This document shows, in pieces, positions 11,850 to 21,501 of a stretch of DNA of 64,000 bases. How positions within the stretch are numbered: position 1 is the stretch's first letter; every line of letters starts with the position of its first letter. Origin of the DNA: Platanthera guangdongensis (lineage: Eukaryota; Streptophyta; Magnoliopsida; Asparagales; Orchidaceae); contig CM077164.1 in NCBI GenBank assembly GCA_039583875.1, forward strand, positions 67,053,628 to 67,117,627. The letters are read 5' to 3'. The translations under genes were made by a program, and so were the position numbers. The notes beneath the pieces are model-generated. The model saw only the letters and a program-made list of their open reading frames with translations, ran no database searches and was not told the DNA's origin.

Positions 11850-14800
11850 TTATTTTAGACTTCCTTCATCTAACATTCCTAACTGATTTAGGAAGAAGGT
11901 GTGTTTCATTTCATCCAAGGGCTTGGTGAAAATATCTCCCCTTTGTAAATCAGTTGGGATATATTGCAGTTCAATTTTATTCTTTTCAACATTATCCCTT
12001 AAGAAGTGATGCCTAATTTCTATGTGTTTTGTCCTACTATGGAGGACTGGATTTTGAGCTATAGAAATAGCACTGGTGTTATCACAAAAGATTTTATACT
12101 TCTCTAAGTTGTAGCCATAGTCTAGGAGTTGGTTTTGAATCCACAAGATTTGTGAACAACAACTGCCTGCAGCCATATATTCAACATCAGTAGTTGAAGT
12201 TGACACAGAAGTTTATTTCTTGCAAAACCAAGAGACAAGTCTGTCACCAAGGAACTGACAAGTTCCAGTGGTGCTTTTCCTGTCAATTCTGCATCCAGCA
12301 TAATCAGCATCAGAAAATCCAGTTAAATCAAATGCTGAATCTTTTGGATACCAGAGACCTAAATTTGGACAACTTTTAACATACCTGAGAATCCTCTTTA
12401 CTAGTGTTAGGTGTGACTCTCTAGGGCTTACTTGGAACCTAGTACATATACATATAGCAAACATTATATCTGGTCTACTAGCTGTAAGGTACAGTAAAGA
12501 TCCAATCATTGCTCTATATGTTGTCTGATCAACAGGTTTCCCATGTTCATCAGCATCCAATACAGCATTAGTAGGCATAGGTGTTTTCATACAAGATGCT
12601 TCAGACATGCCAAATTTCTTAACCAATTCATTTGCATACTTGGTTTGAGAAATAAAGATGCCTTCAGCATGTTGTTTGACTTGCAATCCTAGGAAGAAGG
12701 ATAGCTCACCCATGCTACTCATTTCAAATTTAGAATGCATTAGGTTGGAAAACCTTCTGCACAATTTTGAGTCAGTAGAACCAAAAATAATATCATCTAC
12801 ATAAATCTGTACTAGTAGGGTATGGGACTTATGGGTTCTAATGAAAAGAGTTTGGTCTACTCTACCCCTTATAAATCCATTTTCCAAAAGGAAGCATGCT
12901 AGGGTCTCATACCATGCTCTAGGAGCTTGCTTGAGACCATATAATGCTTTGTTCAACTTAAAAACATAATCAGGATAAGTTGGAGAGATAAAACCTGGAG
13001 GTTGTCTGACATATACTTCTTCTTTGATGTCTCCATTTAGAAATGCACTTTTCACATCCATCTGATATACCTTGAAGCCTTTATGTGCTGCATAAGCTAA
13101 GAATATTCTGATGGCTTCCAATCTTGCAACTGGTGCAAAAGTCTGGTCATAGTCTATTCCTTCTTCTTGAGAATATCCCTGAGCAACTAGCCTTGTCTTG
13201 TTCCTTACAATTACTCCTTGATCATCCAGTTTGTTTCTGAACACCCACTTTGTTCCAACAATGGAGTGATCCTTAGGCTTTGGCACTAGTTCCCACACTT
13301 TGTTCCTTTCAAATTGATGCAGCTCTTCTTGCATTGCAATGATCCAGTATGGATCTTGCTCTGCATCTTGAATGGACTGAGGTTCAATTTGAGATAGGAA
13401 GCAAGTGTGCAACAGGTTTTGGTTGACCTGATTTCTGGTTTGCACACCGGCTGAGATGTCTCCAATTATTTGGGAAATTGGATGGTCTCTTGATGTTACT
13501 AAATCAATAGGAGGTGTTGATTGTTCACCAGCATATGTTGTTGTTTCCTCTTGTGGTACAACAACTGGCTCTTCAAGTTGTTTTTCTTCAATATGTTGAA
13601 TACTTTCTTCATCTTCACTGCTTTCCTCTTTTTGAGTAACTTGTAACTTGTTCAAGTCTTCAACAAGAGAATGTTCCTGCAAAGGTGCTATGGTAGAGGT
13701 GTTCTTCTCCTTGAAAGACATGTTAGATTCATCAAATGATATATGAACAGATTCTTCAATTTTTAGAGATGATTTATTATAAACCCTATAAGCCTTACTA
13801 ATCATGGAGTATCCCAGAAACACTCCTTCATCAGCTTTAGCTTGAAATTTTGCTAAATATTTCTTGTCATTATTATGTATATAACAAATGCAGCCAAAAA
13901 CCCTAAAATAATCGACTTTAGGTTTCTTCCCTTTGAGTAATTCATAGGGAGTCTTTCCCTTTAGTTTATGTATCAAACTTCTATTCAGCACATAGTTGGA
14001 GGTGTTCACTGCCTCTGCCCAAAAGGATAGAGGAAGATGAGCATCTGACAACAATGTAGTGGCAGATTCAATAAGTGTTCTATTTTTCCTTTCAGCTACC
14101 CCATTTTGTTGAGGAGTTCTAGGAGCTGAGAAAGTGTGCCTGATCCCTTCACTCTGACAGAACTCTTGCATAAGAAGAGAATCAAACTCTGTCCCATGAT
14201 CACTTCTGATCAGGGCAATGTGAGTATTGAACTCAATCTGTATACATTTGAGAAACTCTGTCAAACACTTAAAGTTATCAGACTTCTTCCTTAGAAAGAA
14301 CACCCAAGTGAATCTAGAGAAGTCATCTACAACTACTAAGGTGTAAGATTTTCCTCCTAGGCTTTGTACTGTGATGGGTCCAAAAAGATCCATGTGTAAC
14401 AGATACAATATCCTAGGTGAATCACTCTTATTAAGTGACTTAAAACTATTTTTAGTTTGCTTGCCTAATTGACAAGCCCTGCAGAGTCCTTCCTTCTTGT
14501 AGGGGCCAGAAGGTAGTCCTCTAACAAGGTTGTCCTTGGATAGCCTAGCAATAGTTCTAAGGTTTAAGTGTCCTAGTCTCTTGTGCCATAAAATATTAGG
14601 TCTACAGACAAAATTGAACAGGCAAATATCTACATCTGTTAAAAGAAAATCTACTAGATAGATATTACCTTTCCTTTTACCTGTCAACACAGTTGTGTTG
14701 TCCTCTGACTTGATCTTGCATAATGCTTTGCTGAAGGTCACCTGGTAGCCTTCATCACATAGTTGACTGATGCTTATCAAATTGTGCTTCAGTCCTTCCA

Positions 14801-15008
14801 CATAAGCTACCTTCTTGAATGTTACTGATCCAATCTGGACTGCACCATATCCTTTAGTTTGTTCAAAGTTTGAATCACCAAAGATAACTTTGGGTCCAAG
14901 CTTGGCTTTAAAGGATGTGAGGTTGTCCTTGTTTCCTGTCATATGCTTAGAGCACCCACTATCCAAGTACCATTTTTGGTTTGATGTTGGATAGGTCTTC
15001 ACCTGCAC
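11850..15008 (-). pseudogene. pol: E1 pol: protease, integrase, reverse transcriptase, RNase H
   Basis: Copia-order polyprotein. The 931-codon open part (15008-12213) begins at GTGCAG with no ATG. Protease motif [13 protein letters not shown] is near residue 13, and the HHCC zinc motif of integrase near 140-180 (WHKRLGHLN ... CRACQLGK). The integrase core has [15 protein letters not shown] and [10 protein letters not shown] as the D,D,E residues. The RT active site YVDD is near residue 735 (12792-12803). RNase H starts at [14 protein letters not shown] at 12213-12215 then splits off the last about 115 residues (LHSRTKHIEIRHHFLRD, ending 11850). The same codon is a stop in E2. Otherwise pol looks complete. 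It cuts gag-pol, copies the RNA genome into DNA and inserts it into the chromosome. Confidence 0.9.
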
Positions 15009-15018
15009 ATAAAATAAT

Positions 15019-17037
15019 TCATTTGTTTTTGACCCAGTTTACCTTGGGCCTAGGTTGATAACCTTTAAACTCAGAAATGAAAGACATCCCAGGTTGACTC
15101 TTATAACCTTCAGGATGATATCTCCTTGGAGGTATAATCCATTCAATATAAGGGTTAAAGATTTGGGATGAAGGACACCTAGGATTGGATTTTGATTTGC
15201 CCTCGAAAGAGCTTCCAGAGCTCTGATCTCTGTTCGACGATCGTGGAGCTGCGTTCGACGATCTTGGGTCAGATCGTCGAGCTCCGTTCGACGGTCGACT
15301 GTGGCAGAGTTCAGGAACTTGAGATCGTCGACCTGAGTTCGATGATTTTGCCTGAGATCGTCGATCTGCGTTCGGCGATCGTCGAGCTCCGTTCGACGAT
15401 TTCTGCTGGAACTTAGTTTTCTCAGGCAGATCAGAATTTTTCCTAGCTACCTCTACAACTCCCTTTCCTTTATCAGAAATGAACTTGATTGGAGTTGTTA
15501 GAACTATGGGTTGGCTGGATGAAGCACCCAAGCCCAGTGTACTATTAAATCTGGAGTTCACTGTGCTTGTGATGTCCATCAGCTTGATACTTCTCCCATT
15601 AAGGGATTCTTCAAGCTTCTTGGCCTCTGATAGCTCACCTTTCAGTGAAGCTATCTGCTCCCTACAGCACTCCAACTCCTGAGAGAGTTTGAGGTTTTCT
15701 GACTTTAAGGTATTATGTTCAGATAAATGATTTCTGAGAGAGATAATTTCTTTCTCAGATTTTAGTAAGTCTAAACATAATGCTTTAAACTCAGATTTAA
15801 AGTCCTCTGAATTGAAATCAAAAGAGCTGATTACCTGGTCCTCTTCAAGTTGAGTCTCTGAGTCTGACTCTGAGTCTTCTTCATCTGAATTATGTTGTGA
15901 GGCATTGATTGCCATCATGCAGAACTCCTTCTCTTCTGCATCATCTTCATCATCACTGGAGCTGGATGAGGCTTCTGACTCCTCTTCAGTCTCACTCCAG
16001 GATTCAGCAACAAACCCCTTTCTTGTGTGTTTATTTTTGCTTGAGGAGGGTTTGTCATTGTCATTCCTCTTGGAGTCTTTCTCCTTTCTTCTTTCTTTCT
16101 TGTCTCTTCTGTCCTTGTTTTTGTTTTCTAGACAGTCAGGTACAATGTGCCCTGGTTTCCTGCAACCAAAGCAGACAATTTCCTTATTATTAATTGACTT
16201 ATCATACCTTGGCTTATCATGCTCCTTGTATGATCTCCTTCTGAAGTCCTTTATGGCCATCTTGTAAAATCTTTTGGCCAACAGACTGAGCAGTTCATCA
16301 TTGCCTGTGACTTTGTCTTCAGGCTGATCTTCAGTTGCTTTGAAGGCTATTGTCTTCTCTTTTCTTGTGGTTGGTGAAGCAGCCTTCTGCTCTTCTTCTC
16401 TATTTTTGATTAGTAGCTCATAAGATTTGAGCTTGCCCAAAAGAGCTTCTGTGGTGATCTCATTCAAACTTCTGACATCCTTGATTGGCCAGATTCTTGA
16501 ATCCCAAGTGCTAGGGAAGCACATTAGAATTTTGTCATTAAGTTCAGTCAGTGATATCTCCTTATCCAAAGTCCTGAGTTCACTGACTATCAGACTGAGT
16601 CTATTGTACATATCTCCAACTGACTCAGCTTCTCCCTTCTTCAAATTCTCATATTGAGATATGATGTGGGATCTCCTGTCCTTTCTCTCATCAGCTGAGC
16701 CTGAGACTATTTCAGAGAGTTTATCCCAGATTTCCTTTGCTGAATTGCATTCAGCCACCTTTTGAAAGATGTCATCAGACATGGTCTGGGCTAAGATGTT
16801 CATAGCCTTGGCATCAGCTACCTTCCACTTCTTGATATCAGCATCTGTTCTTGATGGAGGTGGAACAGCATTTGTACTTGAGTTCTCTGGAGGTCTTGGA
16901 CAAACTGTCAAAACAGAATTAAAAATATCCTCGTCAATAGAATTCATGTATAATCTAATCCTTGCTTTCCAAAGTGCAAACTTGGATAGATTGCACACTG
17001 GAGGTCTGGTGTTAGCATAATCTTTGTTTTGGGCCAT
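15019..17037 (-). CDS. gag: E1 gag polyprotein
   Basis: A 672-codon open frame from ATG at 17037, 114 nt downstream of the PBS. The N-terminal about 230 residues are copia gag of the UBN2 type ([25 protein letters not shown]). A CCHC zinc knuckle, [14 protein letters not shown], is near residue 290 and binds the RNA genome. A Lys/Arg-rich then Asp/Glu/Ser-rich region and a coiled coil of about 100 residues follow (around 395-490). The C-terminal part includes Arg-Arg-Ser-rich repeats encoded by the palindrome array at 15225-15402. The frame stops at TGA, 16 nt before the GCAG at which pol opens. No nonsense change is seen. Confidence 0.9.
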   Translation of the reverse strand: MAQNKDYANTRPPVCNLSKFALWKARIRLYMNSIDEDIFNSVLTVCPRPPENSSTNAVPPPSRTDADIKKWKVADAKAMNILAQTMSDDIFQKVAECNSAKEIWDKLSEIVSGSADERKDRRSHIISQYENLKKGEAESVGDMYNRLSLIVSELRTLDKEISLTELNDKILMCFPSTWDSRIWPIKDVRSLNEITTEALLGKLKSYELLIKNREEEQKAASPTTRKEKTIAFKATEDQPEDKVTGNDELLSLLAKRFYKMAIKDFRRRSYKEHDKPRYDKSINNKEIVCFGCRKPGHIVPDCLENKNKDRRDKKERRKEKDSKRNDNDKPSSSKNKHTRKGFVAESWSETEEESEASSSSSDDEDDAEEKEFCMMAINASQHNSDEEDSESDSETQLEEDQVISSFDFNSEDFKSEFKALCLDLLKSEKEIISLRNHLSEHNTLKSENLKLSQELECCREQIASLKGELSEAKKLEESLNGRSIKLMDITSTVNSRFNSTLGLGASSSQPIVLTTPIKFISDKGKGVVEVARKNSDLPEKTKFQQKSSNGARRSPNADRRSQAKSSNSGRRSQVPELCHSRPSNGARRSDPRSSNAAPRSSNRDQSSGSSFEGKSKSNPRCPSSQIFNPYIEWIIPPRRYHPEGYKSQPGMSFISEFKGYQPRPKVNWVKNK
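15225..15402. repeat. palindrome array inside the E1 gag coding region
   Basis: Seven or so copies of the E1 motif (TCGTCGAGCTCCGTTCGACGA and variants such as GTTCGGCGATCGTCGAGCTC) lie within gag and keep its frame open. They encode ARRS-, RRSQ- and SSN-type repeats. This is the same family as in the LTRs and at 11480-11765. Confidence 0.85.
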
Positions 17038-17150
17038 GATTGGTGAAGAAATAATCTAATAATAAAATCTACAGCAAGAAGATCTAACTAGGGATCTTTT
17101 GGATTAGGTGTTAGCCTGTGCAACCACCAAGGTGGGGTATGTTTAACCAA

Positions 17151-17168
17151 CCTCGCTTTGATACCAAT
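17151..17168 (-). promoter_or_regulatory. E1 primer-binding site
   Basis: On the minus strand ATTGGTATCAAAGCGAGG follows the LTR end ACTTTCA directly. It complements the 3' end of initiator tRNA-Met, which primes minus-strand DNA synthesis. The leader 17038-17150 between PBS and gag shows nothing else. Confidence 0.9.
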
Positions 17169-17823
17169 TGAAAGTGCAGCTAGATCTGATATACTCTAGA
17201 GGGGGGTGAATAGAGTATATGGTGCTTGAAAACTTTTTACAACAATTGTTGTAATTCTGAGTGAACAGGGAAACAACTATTAAATCTAATCACAAAATAA
17301 CATACAACAGAAATTAATCACAGATCTAAACTAATCACAAAATAATCACAGCCAGAAACAAAAGATAAAGACAAGCAAGCCAGAAGACACAAGGAGCTAT
17401 AGTGGTTCCCCTAAACTTAGGTACATCCACTCTTCTACCACCCTAGGTAGGAATCCACTGCAGGATGAGTTGATCAGGTGTCCTGGGTGTTGGGTATTGT
17501 ATCCACAATGTACCTGATTTGAAGAAGCCCCTGGACAAGCTAAGGTCAATAGACAATGTATTTGATAAAATCTTTCAAGTTGTACTTGCAGCTATTCCAC
17601 GCTAAGTGCACACCAATGTCAGGGTGCAGTAGGTCAATATACACGGGTCTGCACGACGTAATCCCTCATTGAGCAGATCGGTGTGTTGGCCTACGTGTAC
17701 TCTCTCTATTGGAGTGCACTTACTTTCAAGTACAGGGCAGTGTTTATGCAAGAGAAGACAAGGAGCAAGGATGGGTCAAGGAGCAGCTCTTGGGAGGAAA
17801 GACGAAAATTCGTCTAAGTATAA

Positions 17824-18140
17824 TTCGACGAGAATCACCAAGTGATTCTCGCCGATTCGGCGAGAATCACTAATGATTCTCGCCGAATCGTCGAGAATCA
17901 TTAGTGATTCTCGCCGACTCTTTCCGGCTACCTCAAAACGGTGCCAAGTAAGATTCGGCGAGAATCACTAGTGATTCTCGCCGAACCCATCGCTGAGCAG
18001 ATCATGAATTCCAAGTAACTTTCGTTGAGAATCAACAAGTGATTCGGCGAGAATCACTAGTGATTCTCGACGAATCGTCGAGAATCACTAACTGATTCTC
18101 GCCGATTCGTCGAGAATCACCTGCGATTCTCGCCGATTTT
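17824..18140. repeat. palindrome array in the E2 5' LTR
   Basis: About eight inverted repeats of the type CGGCGAGAATCAC, short gap, GTGATTCTCGCCG, with the TCGNCGA core joining neighbours. A break of about 40 bp lies near 17910-17950. The 3' LTR copy is at 25302-25616. Confidence 0.9.
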
Positions 18141-18256
18141 TACTTAGCGATTTCTCTGGAAGCTGCTGGACCGGATTCTGCCGCTGGACTATTTTGAACC
18201 GGATTTCGGGATTCTTCTTGTGGGTCCCACAACGGTCAAATTCGATTTGTCTACAG

Positions 18257-18266
18257 TATATATATA
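18257..18266 (+). promoter_or_regulatory. TATA box of the E2 5' LTR
   Basis: TATATATATACGGG lies about 115 bp downstream of the palindrome array. It is the probable core promoter for the genomic RNA. The 3' LTR copy is at 25735-25744. Confidence 0.6.
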
Positions 18267-19118
18267 CGGGTATTTTGAACGGAATATACACACAGAAAAG
18301 AAGCCGAGCACGATCAAACCCTAAAATCGCGAAACTGCTCCGCCGCCGCCGTCGCCGCTCGCGCTAGTCGGTCGCCGCTGTTGATCGCGTTTCTTCCCGA
18401 TCTCCGGCGACAGAAGCTTAGCCAAGCTTAGAGTCTCACGTGTCTATCCAGAGATCTCTTGTCTATCGATTTGTTGATCGGGAAAAACTTCCCCGTCCGA
18501 ATCGATCGAGACGATCGATCCTCGTGTGACCGTTGGAAGACCAAGCTAGCTTCGCTACGAAGATTGGATCTCTAAGTTCAGCAGCCGCTCATCATCATAG
18601 CCGCCGATCCCGAAGCAAGCCGCCGCTCGTCTTGCCGCCGCCGGTTCCGGGGAGATCCTTTCCAAGAGAGACCAAGGTTGTAGACTCTTCGTTGACTTCA
18701 CGAACACGTCGTCGAACGAAGAGGAACACCGTAGTCTCCAAACGTAGTTTGTATCTCGTGTACATTCTATTTTACTTTTGTTGTAAAGGAACGATTGTTC
18801 CGTGTTGTAAGGGTTGGGTGCAACCCGGTTTGTGGGAGTGTTGACTCCTACGTGTTGAAGGGTTCCTTCCGATAGTGCAAGGATTGGATTTCAATCCTGT
18901 TGGAGAAGTGACCGAGTCGTCCCTTGTTGGGAGATAGGTCGAAGGGGGAAAGTGGATGTACCCAAGTCGGGGAACCACTATAAATTGCCTATGTATTCTG
19001 TGTACTGTGTTGTTTGTTTTTTTTGTGCAGGTACCGTCTTAAATTCCGCAAATACGCTTCACGTCACTTATTCCCCCCCCCATAGGTGAACATAGTTGAC
19101 AGTAGGTGGACTTTCAAG

Positions 19119-19134
19119 TGGTATCAAAGCGAGG
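19119..19134 (+). promoter_or_regulatory. E2 primer-binding site
   Basis: TGGTATCAAAGCGAGG starts 2 bp after the 5' LTR. It is the initiator tRNA-Met type, the same class as in E0, E1 and E5. Confidence 0.92.
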
Positions 19135-19206
19135 TTGCTCATCAAAAAGGTTAACACCTTGAGTTGAATCCTGCCGCTAGTGTCAAGAAGGAGGCAAACA
19201 TCTACT

Positions 19207-21488
19207 ATGGACGGGCTCAAGTTCTCCGGCAAGATCCCAGTGTGCACCAAGCTCAACTTTCCTATCTGGAAGGAAAGGATCAGGTTCTACATGGAAGCAG
19301 TTGATCCTCGACTCTTCATGATCGTGGAGGAGGGACCTTATGTCCCCACTAAGTCCTCCACCATTGATCCCACCAAGAAGGTGCCGAAGACACTTTCTGA
19401 AATGGACAAGGACGAGATGGTGCTAGTGGGACTTGACAAGAAGGCACGAAACATTCTGGTCAGCGCAGTTAATGACTCAATGATGCAAAACTTCAGCAAC
19501 TGCAGGACAGCACAGGAGATCTGGCAGTGCCTGATCATCCTAATGGAGGGCACAGATGAAGTGAGGGATGATCGGAGATCCCTCCTGAACCAGAAATATG
19601 AGGCCTTCAGACAAGGGCCTAAGGAAGAGATCGGAGTCACCTACGAGAACTTCCTCAAGATTGTCAACCCCTCAAGGGCTACGGAAGAGTGTTCACTAAT
19701 GGTGAACTCAATGATAAATTCCTTAGGTCCCTTACTAAGGAATGGGACACAAAGATCTGCGCCATCAGAGAGTTTGGCAGACTAGCGGAAACTGATCCAC
19801 AAATTCTGTTTGGGAAGCTGATGTCCTATGAGCTTTAGCTGAACACCAGAAAAGCAGAAGAAGAAGCAGAGAAGGCGGCTGCCAAAGAAAAGACTGTGGC
19901 TCTAAAAGCCAGTCACTCCAGAAAAGGCAAGGGTGCGGTTTCATACCGTGCCAGGAAAAAGGATGAGGAGGAGGACTCCGAGCCATGCTCCTCCAGCTCA
20001 GAGCTGTCGGAGGAGGATTTCTCCCTCATCACTCGAGAGTTCAAGAAGTTCCTCAAGATGAGGAATCAAAGAAAGAGAGACGGCTCCTCCTCCAGGCATC
20101 AGAAGAAAAATTATTCTTCTGACAGGTATGCATCTAGACCGAACAAACATCGCTCCTCTGAAATTATTTGCTTTGGATGCAATAAGCCAGGACACGTCGT
20201 GGCCGACTGCTATCAAGGCAAGAGAGAAAAAGGGAAAGAAGAGGAGCACAAATCCTCTAGAGATAAGAAGAAGGAGCGGAGCTACATCGCCAAAAGGCCA
20301 AAGACACTGAGTGAGTCTGATTCCTCAGACTCCAGTGATGATGAGGAAGCCTACTTCGGGCTGGTGGGTCGCTCCGACTCAGAAGGAGAATGCCCCCCAT
20401 TTACTGGGAAGGTAAAAGCTCACACTCCTCTCTCCGACTCCGACTCTGATCCTGAGTCTCAGGATGATGAACCAGAGGATAGCCTTTCAGCCCGTGAAGC
20501 TGAGCTCCTCGAGAAGTATGAGCTTCTGGTCAACACTTTCGAGGAGTCCCAGAAGAGATTGAAGGCTGAGAAAAAGGAAGTAAAATTCCTTAAGGGTGAG
20601 TGTGTTTCCCTAAGGGAAGAGGTCACCAGTTTGATCTCTCTCCGACAGGAGCACCTTGACCTGACCTCAAAACATTCAGAGTCTCTGAAGCTCCTTGATC
20701 TTAAGCAGGAGGAAGTCGACAAGTTGGAAGAACAACTTGCGGCAGAAAGGAAGATCGTCAAGAGCTTCTCTATGCTAAAAACAGTTCTTCCAGTTGTTGA
20801 TACCTTCTCTGCTCAGGCCAAAGGAGCTGGCTTGGGGCATGTAGGGGTATCTGGTTCCTCCTCCAGGAGAAACAGGAACCAGAGGAAGAATAAGGCCGCC
20901 AAGAAGGCCTCTGCTGCTGAAAAGGGAAAGGCTCCGCTTAGTCCTGTTGCGTTCAGAAAGCCTGGCTTTCCGTGCAACCAACATGACTTTGAGTCAACAT
21001 TTGGCCATCATTTCTGGCCCTCGGTTGCAAAGCCAAAGAGCCGATATGACGGTTGGACCTTTCCCCGGAACTTCGGTGAGAGTGCCTTCAAGGCACCTTA
21101 TGAGGAAATCCACATGGGAAATTATGGTCCGTTCTCTAGCGGCCATAATGGAAAGCAGGCACCAAAAGCCAAGCCTGTTATACAGAAGGTGACGAAGTCA
21201 TATGACTGTTGTCACCATGAGGCCTCCACCTCCAGAACCAAGGCCCCAGCTGTACCCACCGTTCCCAGGGTAAGGCAGGAGCCTAGGAAGAGGTACAACA
21301 GATTCGACTGTTGGTGCTGTGGCAAGGTTGGTCACTTTGCCGTGGATTGTTGGTTTAATCCAAGGTATTACGAGACTCCCCATGTTAGCACTGCGAGGCC
21401 GACCACTCGTAGGGTTAACCAACCGAGGGGGAGTGTGCTAACCAGGAATCTAGGACCCAAGTTCGATTGGGTTCCTAAGGCAAATTAG
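19207..21488 (+). pseudogene. gag: E2 gag, one frameshift and one stop
   Basis: The plausible ATG is at 19207 (MDGLKFSGKIPVC). The N-terminal gag domain (NFPIWKERIRFYMEAVDPR ... AQEIWQCL) is intact to about 19660, where an extra base in a C run shifts the frame. The frame then continues with a TAG at 19836-19838 to a long open part (19896-21488). That part has a CCHC knuckle CFGCNKPGHVVADC, acidic Ser-rich and coiled-coil regions, and a second knuckle CWCCGKVGHFAVDC near the end. The stop TAG at 21486-21488 is 13 nt before the GCAG where pol opens. Gag forms the virus-like particle and binds RNA. Confidence 0.85.
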
Positions 21489-21501
21489 TTTTGTTTTGCA
21501 G
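21270..21501 (+). other. candidate intron at the E2 gag-pol boundary
   Basis: A donor-like CAGG/GTAAGG at 21270 and an acceptor-like TTTTGTTTTGCAG ending at 21501 would remove 232 nt, including the second zinc knuckle and the gag stop. The gag codon ends exactly at 21269 and a pol codon begins at 21502, so the join is in frame. The acceptor position is shared by E0 and E1; the donor is not clearly conserved. Splicing is not shown by the sequence alone. Confidence 0.35.

Larger units (their letters stand above)
17488..19116 (+). repeat. E2 5' LTR
   Basis: It runs from TGTTGGGTATTGTATCC to GTGGACTTTCA. It contains the palindrome array at 17824-18140, a TATA box at 18257-18266 and a GC-rich leader with CCGCCGCCG runs. 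Open frames in it (for example 18533-18844) have no ATG start and recur in the other LTR, so they are not genes. Confidence 0.95.

Noticed and set aside
17824..18140. Array of short repeats resembling a CRISPR locus
   Set aside because: The units are inverted and abutting without unique spacers of constant length, the array is repeated in the other LTR, and this is plant DNA.
18533..18844. 103-codon open frame with an Arg/Ser/Pro-rich product, present twice (also 26011-26322)
   Set aside because: It lies wholly within the E2 LTRs, starts at TTG and has no ATG. The duplication is simply the LTR pair.
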